A stretch of DNA of 39,725 bases from positions 1-39,725 of the forward strand of contig CACWJS010000004.1 of NCBI GenBank assembly GCA_902761275.1, written 5' to 3'. A program made the position numbers and the translations under genes. Of the stretch, positions 1 to 8,159 are shown piece by piece. The DNA is from an uncultured bacterium. GTDB taxonomy: Bacteria; Verrucomicrobiota; Kiritimatiellia; RFP12; UBA1067. The notes under the pieces were generated by a model, which was not told the DNA's origin, made no database searches, and worked only from the letters and a program-made list of their open reading frames with translations. Position 1 is the stretch's first letter. Every line of letters begins with the position of its first letter.

Positions 1-83
1 AGGATTAACAGGGTTAACAGGATTGGCGGGGACGTTGCCCCACACACCCTCTTCTCTAAATCCTGTTAATCTTGTTAATCCTG
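1..83. repeat. Long inverted repeat (hairpin element) read through by the first gene
   Basis: Bases 1-24 and 59-82 are inverted repeats. Only two positions differ from a perfect DNA match, and both become G-U pairs in RNA, so the RNA arm pairing is complete over 24 positions with a loop of 34 bases. Each arm is itself built of a repeated unit around GTTAA. The reading frame of the following gene is open through the whole element, and the right arm encodes NPVNLVNPV. The left edge may continue outside the window. Confidence 0.75.
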
Positions 84-2344
84 TCCAAAACAACTTCGCC
101 GAGCGCAAGGTCGCGAACTGGAACATTCGCGGTGCGTGGAAGGACTCGTTTTGGCTGGACTTCGAGGACGGCTGGGTGTTCCCCTGGGGTACAAACCATC
201 TTTCTAGTGTTGAGGTTATTTCGTACGGCCAGGTTTGGGCGACGCCATTCGACACAAACGCCGTCGTCTCTGCTGGCTTGCCGTTCGAGATCGTGCGCGG
301 GCTCACGACGTTTGGCTACGAGTTCACACCGTCCAACTCCTACCGCTTTGTTTGGACGGATGCGGCGATCAACCGCGACACGAACAATCTCGTCACTGCA
401 GTGCTTGAGCTTTTCCGTAACGGCGATGTGTCAGTCATGACAAACGGCGTCGCGACGCATCTGCCGCGGACGCTTCCGTTCCCGCACGACGGCTACGGGC
501 AGGACGCGGAATGGGTAACTGCCAACTTCACGAACGCGGCGGAGATTCTTTCCGTCGGCTACCCGCAGTGGGTCGACGCGCAGGTTGGCGAAGGGCTCAC
601 GAACGGGCTCTACAAATTCACGGCGACGATACCTGACGATCCCCCAGAAACAGTTCAGCTCGTTGTTGGCGACTTGTCGGTTGCCATTACCAACGCGGGT
701 GAATATGTCTTTCTTTTGGAGAAGGGGATAGACTACGAATATGGTATAATTCCGTTCATGACGAATGTCTCATATTCCGCCGTCGACGATGTGCCGCAGA
801 CGCGGGGCGTCGTGCGTGGTGGGATGCGTTTTTCATCCGGCGATGCGACGCGCACATGGACCGTCGATGGCGGGTATGGGAACGAGCCGCAGACGGAATA
901 TGCGCTTGGCTGCGTGTGGTGGCTCCCGTTCTTCTTCGGATCGCCGGATGTATCGCATATTGGGCCCGAGGACGAAACGCAAACATTCACCGCCAACTTT
1001 GCCGACTGTCGTCAGCAGCCGGTCGCTTCATATCTTTGGACGGCATCTGATGGCCTGACTGTCCATTCTCCGAACGCGCAGACGACGCAGATAACAGTCG
1101 ACTCGATGCCGAGCTGGGCGCAGGCGAACATTTCCGTGACGGCGACGATTGGCGGCCATGAGCTCAATTCTTATCTCGACGGCTTTACCTACGGCACGAA
1201 CTCCACGCCACAGGTGCATCTGTCGCTGAACGTGCCGGACGCGGTGCTGCTCAACAGCAATGTGGTTAGTGCTGCGAAAGTTGCGGCTGCGGGGTGGTCG
1301 TTCTGGTCTGACGTGCCCACGAGCGGCGTTGTCCGCGTGTTCTGCGTGTCAGGGGCGGACAAGGTTCTTGTGCCGGGGCTTGTGGGGGAGTGGGCGGTCT
1401 CCGACTCGTATTCCGTTGCGGCTACGCTGGAGGGCATAGGAACAAGTGCGGCGCTTGGTGATGTTGTGTTCAGGATGGAGTTCTGCGGCGGCGATGCCAC
1501 AAACACGACGGAGAAGGCAACGACTGTCGTGCGGGTCGGCGACGTGCTTCTGCCCTCTGCACCTGCAGACGGGCTTGTCGTGCTGACGAACACGCCGGTG
1601 GCAATGCTTCTCGACTCGGATCCGGCTGGATCGGGCTCTTTCCTTTCGGCCACATGGCACACGCGGCGACTGAAGTCGGACGGGAGCTATGATGAATGGC
1701 AGCTTGCCGAATACAACCATCATGGAGCGTCAATCGTGCTTACGCCTTTGCTGGGCGGCATCTATCAGATTCGCGCTCTTGTGTCCGTCGCGGCTGGCGG
1801 CGCGGACGAGCGTTTCTATGTCTGGGAGGCGGACGAAAATGTTGAAACCGGACTTAAGAAGCGGGGAAACCTCAAGATGGTTGGCATTTGCGATGCGCAG
1901 TGGCAAATTGACGTTAGAAACGCAGCGAAGACTCAAATGGGATCTACAGCTTATCTTGAAAACGCATATCTTCCAGCATCTCACGGTATTTCAGCATTCC
2001 CATGGGGACGGTATAAGTGCAATGCTTTTGTCGCCCACATGACACAGGAGGCAGGTGTCGGATTGCCCGTAATGCACGGGACACTCTCATCTTATCCTCC
2101 ACTTGCCAATGAGTTGGCGAATGCGGCGGTTGTCATACAAAATTGGCCTTCTATTGTCGGGACTGAGTACCCGCAGCCTGGATATGTCGCTGCCGAACAT
2201 GGGTCTGAAAATGGTCACTGCGGCATCGTTGATTTTGACGGGAAGGGCATTAGCGCGGGCATGCTGAATGTCAACAGGCGTATGGATGCCTGCACAGCCG
2301 GAACAACACTGAGGAAACATTCTGAAAGGCAAGATAGCTTATGA
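2..2344 (+). CDS. Secreted beta-rich protein with C-terminal papain-like (NlpC/CHAP-type) domain, 5' partial
   Basis: The frame is open to the left edge, so the gene is partial. A TTG at 23 is only the first formal start inside the window. The first 600 or so residues are rich in Asn, Thr, Val and aromatic residues, as in bacterial surface beta-sandwich proteins; I recognise no named domain there. The last 110 residues look like a papain-fold peptidase or amidase domain. A Cys sits in KCNAFV (codon 2018-2020) and a His in GHCGIVDFDG (codon 2216-2218), followed by a GISAG segment, the order seen in NlpC/P60 and CHAP enzymes. The stop overlaps the next start as ATGA, so the two genes are translated together. 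Peptidoglycan as substrate is an inference. A housekeeping cell-wall enzyme is the main alternative to a toxin. Confidence 0.7.
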   Translation, partial: GLTGLTGLAGTLPHTPSSLNPVNLVNPVQNNFAERKVANWNIRGAWKDSFWLDFEDGWVFPWGTNHLSSVEVISYGQVWATPFDTNAVVSAGLPFEIVRGLTTFGYEFTPSNSYRFVWTDAAINRDTNNLVTAVLELFRNGDVSVMTNGVATHLPRTLPFPHDGYGQDAEWVTANFTNAAEILSVGYPQWVDAQVGEGLTNGLYKFTATIPDDPPETVQLVVGDLSVAITNAGEYVFLLEKGIDYEYGIIPFMTNVSYSAVDDVPQTRGVVRGGMRFSSGDATRTWTVDGGYGNEPQTEYALGCVWWLPFFFGSPDVSHIGPEDETQTFTANFADCRQQPVASYLWTASDGLTVHSPNAQTTQITVDSMPSWAQANISVTATIGGHELNSYLDGFTYGTNSTPQVHLSLNVPDAVLLNSNVVSAAKVAAAGWSFWSDVPTSGVVRVFCVSGADKVLVPGLVGEWAVSDSYSVAATLEGIGTSAALGDVVFRMEFCGGDATNTTEKATTVVRVGDVLLPSAPADGLVVLTNTPVAMLLDSDPAGSGSFLSATWHTRRLKSDGSYDEWQLAEYNHHGASIVLTPLLGGIYQIRALVSVAAGGADERFYVWEADENVETGLKKRGNLKMVGICDAQWQIDVRNAAKTQMGSTAYLENAYLPASHGISAFPWGRYKCNAFVAHMTQEAGVGLPVMHGTLSSYPPLANELANAAVVIQNWPSIVGTEYPQPGYVAAEHGSENGHCGIVDFDGKGISAGMLNVNRRMDACTAGTTLRKHSERQDSL

Positions 2345-2931
2345 AGAAAATGAGCATCGCGATACTACTGCTGGCATTGGTCTCACATGCTGAAATCGAG
2401 ACCAACATCGTCTTGCAGACTGTTAGATTGTCAATGGATTCATACATAGCCAGCGATGTCAGCCCTGAACACCGCGATCCATTGTTTGTACGGGATATGG
2501 GCCTCCGCGATTGGAACACGCCGTCTTATACAAACCTTGCACTTGTAGTTTCCAACTCGCTTGATATAGTTATTGGAAATATCGGCACATGTGCAACAAA
2601 CCAATTTGAAAAGTATGTCATATTGGGGACTGGCTGGCTTTGGGATGACGCCTACTACCTGTCGGTTTTCGATGGAATAATGGATCAGGTTTTGTGTGGT
2701 CGATTGTCTCTTGACGACGCAAGATGGTACAACTCCGGGCACCACAGCGAGATGAAAATGAACACCCTGGCGCGGAAATACGATACGCCGATTGCGAGTA
2801 ACATACTGTCGAAAATCGAGTTCGCAGGGGGAAATACAAACTACTGCAACAGAGTTCGTTCCGGCCAGGCGAAAAGTGAATATGAGGAGTTTGACGTCGA
2901 AATGCAGTCCATTAAAAGAAATGTCGAATGA
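2341..2931 (+). CDS. Small secreted protein, candidate immunity partner of the upstream gene
   Basis: This 196-residue protein starts with a clear signal peptide (MKKMSIAILLLALVSHA, then E), so it should be exported. I do not recognise its family. It contains several Cys residues (for example in GTCATN, QVLCGR and TNYCNR) that could form disulfides outside the cytoplasm. Its ATG overlaps the TGA of the preceding gene. Base composition is lower in GC than the neighbours. An exported small protein coupled to a gene with a C-terminal peptidoglycan-hydrolase-like domain is the arrangement of periplasmic immunity proteins, but nothing in the sequence itself proves that role. An accessory or inhibitor function is equally possible. 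Confidence 0.65.
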   Translation: MKKMSIAILLLALVSHAEIETNIVLQTVRLSMDSYIASDVSPEHRDPLFVRDMGLRDWNTPSYTNLALVVSNSLDIVIGNIGTCATNQFEKYVILGTGWLWDDAYYLSVFDGIMDQVLCGRLSLDDARWYNSGHHSEMKMNTLARKYDTPIASNILSKIEFAGGNTNYCNRVRSGQAKSEYEEFDVEMQSIKRNVE

Positions 2932-3632
2932 AATCTTGAAACAAGCAGAAATTCAATTTCAATGATCGCTGAATTGGCGATGTGGCAGCTGGAAAAATAC
3001 GGTACGACCGTGCAGCTTTCATTTCTCTATTCGTGTGCCACAAATCCAGTCGAGCGCGGAGTCATCTGTCTGTGGCGATAGCGCCGGCGAGACGCCGTCT
3101 TCCCCAGTCAGCAGAAACGTGATTCCCTACAACTAAGCGAGCCGACAAGATGCCGGTGAGCGCAAGGGCTACGAAAAGAAACGCGCCATAGCGGAAGGTC
3201 GGGCTAACGACGCATGTGTGAGGAGTCGCGCTTTTCCCCGAAGATGCGCCCGCGCCGAAGGCGTCGGGTTGGCTGAGCGCGAAGCGCGAACCCCGAAGGG
3301 GCCGCAAGGGCCCGCGAGAGACGAACGCATGCGCCGTTAGCCCAGCTCCCGAGGGTGCCATGCGCGGCTTTGCTTTGGGCCGAAGCCGGTATCCCCCGAA
3401 GCGAAGCGGAGTCGCCGAAGGCGATGTCAATCAGGGGTGCGGAACCCTTTTAGGCGAGGCGGATTGCACAGGACTCGACCCCGAAGCCGTATATGTATAC
3501 GGCGAGCGGGTCGAAGGACGGGTAAGGCGCCCGCCTCAAAGGGCGAGCACGGTTGCCCGAAACAAAGCCGCACGTTGGAAGGCAAACCAGGGCTGAATCG
3601 CGCCCGCGCGGAACCAGCGGCCGCCGCCTCGC
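2932..3632. other. Hairpin-rich intergenic region, no convincing gene
   Basis: Seven hundred bases between two convergent genes. Bases 2962-3081 hold a 39-codon open frame that I cannot assign. From about 3075 to 3600 the DNA is crowded with short perfect stems closed by GAA or GCAA on the plus strand (CGCCGAAGGCG, GCGCGAAGCGC, CCCCGAAGGGG, CGCCGAAGGCG again). A longer stem pairs 3201-3218 with 3326-3343 (16 of 18 positions) and encloses several of the small hairpins. Further pairing is possible between GCGGCTTTG near 3364 and CAAAGCCGC near 3563. It could be a structured RNA on either strand, the 3' untranslated region of atpB, or an eroded repeat island. It does not match any RNA family I can name. 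Confidence 0.55.
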
Positions 3633-4982
3633 TTATCCCTTTGGCCAGTACTTGTCGGACATCTTCGAAGGGATGCCGACTTCGCCCTTGTCGAAGCAGT
3701 CGGCAAGAATCTTCCAGCCGAGGTCGAGCGCGTCGATGAGATCGATATTGACCGAAAGGTCCATCATCTTCTCCTCGAACATCGCGCCGTACTTCAGGAG
3801 CTTGCGGTCCCAGTCGGACATCCTGAAGCCCATCGACTGCTTCTCGAGCGTCTCCTTGTACTGCGCGTAAAGCTTGATCATCGCGTCCATCACCGTGCGA
3901 TGGTCCTCGCGCGTCTTGTTGATGTTGACCTTCTTGCCGTCAACGTCGACGAACTTGTCCACGCCCTTGTTCACCTGCTGCTTGAGACGCGAGAGCGAGC
4001 CGAACGGCTCGATGCGCCCGTTGCGGAGGTAGAACTGGCCCTCGGTGATGTAGCCGGTGTTGTCCGGGACGGGGTGCGTGACGTCGTCGCCAGGCATCGT
4101 CGTAACAGCGAGAATCGTAATCGAGCCCGCGCCGTCGAAGTCTACCGCCTTCTCGTAGCGCGCGGCGAGCTGGGAGTAGAGATCGCCCGGATAGCCACGG
4201 TTCGAGGGAATCTGCTCCATCGTGATCGCGATTTCCTTCATTGCGTCGGCAAACGACGTCATGTCGGTGAGAAGGACGAGAACGTCCTTGCCCTGAAGCG
4301 CGAACTTCTCGGCGACAGCGAGCGAGACATCGGGAACGAGAACGCATTCGACCGTCGGGTCTGCCGCCGTGTGGACGAACATCACCGTCTTCGCAAGCGC
4401 GCCCGACTCGTCGAGCGTCGTGCGGAACTTGAGGTACTCGTCGTACTTGAGCCCCATGCCGCCGATGACGATTACGTCCGAGTCGGCCTGAAGCGCGATA
4501 CGGGCGAGAAGCTCGTTGTAGGGTTCGCCGGCCTTCGCGAAGATCGGGAGCTTCTGCGAGATGACGAGCGAGTTGAAAAGGTCGATCATCGGGATGTTCG
4601 TCTTCACCATGCGGTTCGGCATGATGCGCTTCGCCGGGTTGACCGAAGGCTGCCCGATGGGAGAGGGGTTTTCGTTGATCGCAGGGCCACCGTCGCGCGG
4701 GATGCCGGCGCCGGTGAACGCGCGGCCGAGAAGCGACTCGGAGAAGGGCACCTTCATTGTCTCGCCGAGGAAGCGGACTCGCGCGGCGGTATCGACGCCT
4801 CTCGCGCCTGCGAAGATCTGCAGCGTCACGTTCGGGCCGTCGAGCTTGATGACCTGCGCGAGCGAAGTTCCCGCGCGCGACTCGATTTCGGCAATCTCGT
4901 TGTACTTCACGCCTTCCGCGCGGAGCGTCGCAACGGAGCCCGACAGCGCGTCGATCTTATGGTAGACTTTGTTGTTGAACAT
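3633..4982 (-). CDS. atpB: V-type ATP synthase subunit B
   Basis: The 449-residue protein matches the non-catalytic B (regulatory) subunit of V/A-type ATPases. It has the conserved stretches [49 protein letters not shown] and [15 protein letters not shown], and normal family length. The B subunit lacks a working P-loop, as seen here. It sits at the cytoplasmic V1 head and alternates with subunit A, and couples ATP to H+ or Na+ movement. The gene has its own -10 box (5007-5012, minus strand) and an AGGGAG ribosome site before the ATG. Subunits A and D, which normally flank B in one operon, are absent on both sides: prfB is divergent upstream and the hairpin-rich region lies downstream. Confidence 0.95.
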   Translation of the reverse strand: MFNNKVYHKIDALSGSVATLRAEGVKYNEIAEIESRAGTSLAQVIKLDGPNVTLQIFAGARGVDTAARVRFLGETMKVPFSESLLGRAFTGAGIPRDGGPAINENPSPIGQPSVNPAKRIMPNRMVKTNIPMIDLFNSLVISQKLPIFAKAGEPYNELLARIALQADSDVIVIGGMGLKYDEYLKFRTTLDESGALAKTVMFVHTAADPTVECVLVPDVSLAVAEKFALQGKDVLVLLTDMTSFADAMKEIAITMEQIPSNRGYPGDLYSQLAARYEKAVDFDGAGSITILAVTTMPGDDVTHPVPDNTGYITEGQFYLRNGRIEPFGSLSRLKQQVNKGVDKFVDVDGKKVNINKTREDHRTVMDAMIKLYAQYKETLEKQSMGFRMSDWDRKLLKYGAMFEEKMMDLSVNIDLIDALDLGWKILADCFDKGEVGIPSKMSDKYWPKG

Positions 4983-5006
4983 TGGAACTCCCTAAATTGT
5001 CCGCCT

Positions 5007-5015
5007 ATTATACCA
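5007..5015 (-). promoter_or_regulatory. Extended -10 promoter of atpB
   Basis: Minus strand reads TGGTATAAT, an extended -10 box, 24 bases before the atpB ATG. The leader contains an AGGGAG Shine-Dalgarno site, so this transcript is not leaderless. No convincing -35 box. Confidence 0.6.
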
Positions 5016-5048
5016 TATTTTCCCGCCGATGCGGAGTGCCGCGATTTT

Positions 5049-5057
5049 TGGTATAAT
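5049..5057 (+). promoter_or_regulatory. Extended -10 promoter of prfB, probably leaderless
   Basis: TGGTATAAT ends 9 bases before the prfB ATG and there is no Shine-Dalgarno site in between. A start site at the usual 6-8 bases downstream of the -10 would fall at or next to the ATG. Confidence 0.65.
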
Positions 5058-5066
5058 CTTCAAATC

Positions 5067-6206
5067 ATGGCGGAAGAAGAGAAAATAAAGCTGCTGGAAG
5101 TAGAAGAAGTTCGGCAGAAGATCGAAGACCTCAAGAAGAAAGTCGGCGAAATGGCCGACTACATCCACATTGACGACAGGCGCGCGAAGCTCGCCGATCT
5201 CGAGGCACAGCAGGCGTCGGGGGATTTCTGGAACAATCAGACGAAGGCAAAGGAAGTCATCGCCGCGACGAACGCGGAACGCGCGTATGTCGTGCCGTTT
5301 ACGGCGCTTACGAAGACTGTCGAGGACGCGGGCGTTATGCTTGAGCTTGCCGAGATGGAAGAGGGCCCCGCCCAGCAGAACGCGCTAAAGGACACTCTCG
5401 CGGAATGCGCGAAGGCCGACGAATACTTCGGCAAGCTTCGCCTCCAGTCGCTTCTCGGCGGCAAGTTCGACCAGTGCAACGTGTTTGTGAAACTCCATGC
5501 CGGACAGGGCGGCACCGAGGCGTGCGATTGGGTTGCCATGCTCTACCGCATGTACCAGCGTTACGCCGAGTCGCAGGGCTGGAAGGTCGAGGAGTACGAC
5601 GTGCAGCCGGGTGAAGAAGCGGGCTACAAGGATGTCTACTTTCGCGTTGAGGGCCCGTACGCTTTCGGTATGCTCAAGGCCGAGCGCGGCATCCACCGTC
5701 TCGTGAGAATTTCGCCGTTTGACGCGAACAAGCGCCGTCAGACGTCGTTCGCCTCGATGGAGACTGTCGCGGAGATCAACGCCGACATCGAGATCGAAAT
5801 CAAGGACGAGGATCTCAGGATCGACACCTATCGCTCCGGCGGTGCTGGCGGACAGCACGTCAACAAGACCGACTCCGCAGTGCGCCTGACGCACCTCCCG
5901 ACGGGCATCGTAGTCGCCTGCCAGAAGGAACGCTCGCAGCACATGAACAAGGAGAAGGCCATGGCAATGCTCAAGGCCCAGCTCTACGAATACTACGAAG
6001 ACCAGAAGAAGGCCGAGATGGACCGCTTCTACGGCGCGAAGTCCGAGAACGGCTGGGGCTCGCAGATTCGCTCCTACGTCTTCTGCCCCTACACAATGGT
6101 CAAGGATCTTCGCACGGAATACGAGACGAGCGACGTTGATGGAGTTATGGATGGCCATCTTCAGCCGTTCGTCGAGGCATGGCTGCAGATGAAGGCGGCG
6201 AAGTAG
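5067..6206 (+). CDS. prfB: Peptide chain release factor 2
   Basis: The 379-residue protein ends translation at UAA and UGA. The anticodon-like SPF tripeptide of RF2 is at residues 216-218 (LVRISPFD), and the GGQ that triggers peptide release is at 261-263 (SGGAGGQHVNKTDSAVRLTH). The N-terminal helices (IRQKIEDLKKKVGEM type) and the C-terminal DLRTEYET segment complete the family layout. The frame is continuous, so the autoregulatory +1 frameshift of many prfB genes is absent. The ATG follows the -10 box by 9 bases. The frame is open far upstream only because it runs antisense to atpB; the start at 5067 is where homology begins. Confidence 0.97.
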   Translation: MAEEEKIKLLEVEEVRQKIEDLKKKVGEMADYIHIDDRRAKLADLEAQQASGDFWNNQTKAKEVIAATNAERAYVVPFTALTKTVEDAGVMLELAEMEEGPAQQNALKDTLAECAKADEYFGKLRLQSLLGGKFDQCNVFVKLHAGQGGTEACDWVAMLYRMYQRYAESQGWKVEEYDVQPGEEAGYKDVYFRVEGPYAFGMLKAERGIHRLVRISPFDANKRRQTSFASMETVAEINADIEIEIKDEDLRIDTYRSGGAGGQHVNKTDSAVRLTHLPTGIVVACQKERSQHMNKEKAMAMLKAQLYEYYEDQKKAEMDRFYGAKSENGWGSQIRSYVFCPYTMVKDLRTEYETSDVDGVMDGHLQPFVEAWLQMKAAK

Positions 6207-6316
6207 GGGTCAGGGGTCAGGAGTCAGGAGTCAGTAGTCAGGGGTCAGGAGTTGGAGTTTAGAGTTGGAGTTGGAGAGTGGTGGGATAGATTTTAGTTGG
6301 AGTTAGGAGTTGGAGA
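6207..6316 (+). repeat. Degenerate tandem repeats (GTCAGGA and GTTGGAG units)
   Basis: From the prfB stop to the next start the DNA is an array of short direct repeats: first GGGGTCA/GGAGTCA heptads, then GAGTTGGA/AGAGTTGGA units. It is purine-rich on the plus strand. The last units contain GGAG motifs just before the GTG start at 6317 and can act as its ribosome-binding site. Similar arrays are common as dispersed intergenic repeats in environmental genomes. Confidence 0.7.
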
Positions 6317-6649
6317 GTGGAAGACAGGAATTTATATGGGCGGGCGATAGAGCCCGAGAAGCGCGGAAGGCACAAGACCTTCGGCGCTGCCGTTGGTGCC
6401 GCGTTTTCCGACATGATCGTGGAAAAGAACGAGTTCTTCGACTCTCTCGTAGACAACTGGCGTCGGCTCTTCCCCGATCAGCCCGCCCGCCCTGGCCGCT
6501 ACGAGGACGGCAAGATTTTCATTTACGTAAAGAACGCGCCGACGCTCTTCATGATGCGTCCGCGTCTTCCGACAATCAAGCGACGCCTCGCGGAACTTCC
6601 CGGGGCCCCAAGGAAAATTGAACTGCGACTGGAGGCACACGCATCATGA
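6317..6649 (+). CDS. DUF721 / DciA-like protein
   Basis: A 110-residue protein. The segment GRYEDGKIFIYVKNAPTLFM followed by RPRLPTIKRRL fits the DUF721 fold (a short KH-like domain after a helical part). In bacteria without DnaC or DnaI the DUF721 protein DciA loads or recruits the replicative helicase DnaB. That role here is inferred from family membership only. The start is a GTG after GGAG-containing repeats; no in-frame ATG occurs until residue 33, which would remove conserved helices. Its TGA overlaps the ATG of the next gene (ATGA). Confidence 0.7.
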   Translation: MEDRNLYGRAIEPEKRGRHKTFGAAVGAAFSDMIVEKNEFFDSLVDNWRRLFPDQPARPGRYEDGKIFIYVKNAPTLFMMRPRLPTIKRRLAELPGAPRKIELRLEAHAS

Positions 6650-8100
6650 TTCTGGCATCACTTGTTCTCGCGGCGACTTTCACGCGCACGATGGAGCGCG
6701 TAGCGACTCTCGACCCTGCGTTCTCGCAGTCGGTCTACGACTCGCGCGTCGTGCAACTCCTCTACGAGCCGCTTCTCAAGGTTGACTACCTCGCGCGCCC
6801 CTACAAGCTGACGGCGGGCTACTGCGATCTTCCCGAGGTTAGTCCCGACGGGCTCGTTTACACGTTCCGCACTCTGCATGGCCCCGCGAAGGACGTTGTC
6901 GACAGCATCGAGCGCTTGCGCGATCCCGATCTCGTCTCGCCGAACAGCTGGCTCCTCAAGAGCGTCGACACCATCGAGGCGGCCGACGAGAAGACTGTCG
7001 TCTTCCGCATGAAGAGCCGCTGCCACTTCTTCCCGTGGCTGATGGCGATGAGTCCGGCGGCAGTGCGTCGGCCTGATGGTTCCGGCACCGGGCCTTTTGA
7101 GCTCACGAGGTGGCGCAAGAACCACGAGATGGTCTTTACGCGCAAAGTTCCGGAGAAGGGCAAGTTCGACACATTGCGCTATCTCGTCATTGACGACCTT
7201 TCGACGCAGTGGCTCATGTTCCTCAAGGGCGAGCTCGACTTCCTCGGTGAAATCTCCAAGGACAACTGGGACGCCGTGATGGGCAAGGACGGGAACCTTG
7301 ATCCCCAGCTCGTCGCGGAAGGAGTGAAGCTCCATTCGATTGCGACACTCGACACTTTCTACATCGGCATAAACTTACGCGATCCAGTGCTTGGACCGAA
7401 CAAGAAGCTTCGCCAGGCGCTCAACGCGGCGTTCGACTATCCGCGCTGGGAGGAATATTTCTCGAAGCGCACCGCGCCTTCGGACGGCCCTGTTCCTCCC
7501 GGGGTCGACGGCAAGCTTGTCTCGCCGTTCCCGTATGCGTTCAACCTTGAGCTGGCGAAAAAGCTCGTTGAGGAGGCCGGCTACCCTGGCGGCATCGATC
7601 CCAAGACCGGGCGTCGCCTCACGCTTACTCTTTCGTTCGGCAAGGCGTCGACTTCGACGCGCGAGATGGGCGAACTGCTTGCTTCTTTCTACGAGAAGAT
7701 CGGCATCAAGCTCGAGCTTGCGTTCCAGACGTGGGATGCGTTCCTCAAGGCGGTGAACGAAGGCCGAGTCCAGCTCTACAACATGGGCTGGGTCGGCGAC
7801 TATCCCGATGCAGAGAACTTCCTCCAGCTCTTCTACTCGAAGAACGTGAGCCCGGGGCCAAACCATTCCCACTACATAAACCCCGAGTTCGACCGCGCCT
7901 ACGACGCGGCGATGGCCGCGCCAACGCGGGAGGAGCGCAACCGCAACTGGGCGATCTGCCAGGAGCTTGTCCGCGAAGACTGCCCGTGGATTTTCGGACA
8001 CTACAGCAAGTCTAACTCTCTCGTTCGTCCGCGCGTCGGCAACTATGTGCCGAGCGACTTCCCGTATGGGCAGGAAGTTAATTTCACGGTCAACGAATAA
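6646..8100 (+). CDS. ABC transporter substrate-binding protein, family 5 (peptide/oligopeptide type)
   Basis: The 484-residue protein has the layout of SBP_bac_5 receptors: an early LDPAFSQS and VVQLLYEPLL segment, a GTGPFEL motif near residue 150, the LRQALNAAFDYPRW segment, and the late WVGDYPDAENFLQLFYS motif. The N-terminus is a short hydrophobic stretch (MILASLVLAATF), a minimal signal peptide without a lipobox Cys. Such proteins capture di- or oligopeptides or other ligands outside the inner membrane. No permease or ATPase genes follow, so partners must be elsewhere. A GGAGG site precedes the ATG, which overlaps the upstream stop. Confidence 0.88.
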   Translation: MILASLVLAATFTRTMERVATLDPAFSQSVYDSRVVQLLYEPLLKVDYLARPYKLTAGYCDLPEVSPDGLVYTFRTLHGPAKDVVDSIERLRDPDLVSPNSWLLKSVDTIEAADEKTVVFRMKSRCHFFPWLMAMSPAAVRRPDGSGTGPFELTRWRKNHEMVFTRKVPEKGKFDTLRYLVIDDLSTQWLMFLKGELDFLGEISKDNWDAVMGKDGNLDPQLVAEGVKLHSIATLDTFYIGINLRDPVLGPNKKLRQALNAAFDYPRWEEYFSKRTAPSDGPVPPGVDGKLVSPFPYAFNLELAKKLVEEAGYPGGIDPKTGRRLTLTLSFGKASTSTREMGELLASFYEKIGIKLELAFQTWDAFLKAVNEGRVQLYNMGWVGDYPDAENFLQLFYSKNVSPGPNHSHYINPEFDRAYDAAMAAPTREERNRNWAICQELVREDCPWIFGHYSKSNSLVRPRVGNYVPSDFPYGQEVNFTVNE

Positions 8101-8105
8101 TTTTA

Positions 8106-8139
8106 ACGCAGAGACGCAGGGTCGCAGAGTACGCAGAGG
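8106..8139 (+). repeat. ACGCAGAG-type short tandem repeat
   Basis: Four degenerate copies of an 8-9 base ACGCAGAG unit. This unit is a widespread intergenic repeat in environmental bacteria. It starts directly after the receptor gene and runs in the same frame as the following tsaB-like gene, where the normal N-terminal lobe would be expected. Confidence 0.65.
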
Positions 8140-8159
8140 AAGTTTGGAAGAGTTCTGGG

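Noticed and set aside
3062..3430. 122-codon minus-strand frame in the hairpin-rich region
   Set aside because: It runs through short palindromes, has no ribosome site and no recognisable domain. A hydrophobic stretch near its end (FLFVALALTGILSARLV) keeps a small doubt.
3900..5066. Long open frame upstream of prfB in the same frame
   Set aside because: It is antisense to atpB, shows no homology I recognise and is rich in Arg/Asp/Val as mirror frames of this codon usage are. prfB starts at 5067.
5067..5200. Programmed frameshift in prfB
   Set aside because: The reading frame is continuous through the N-terminal part and no in-frame UGA followed by a slippery site is present.
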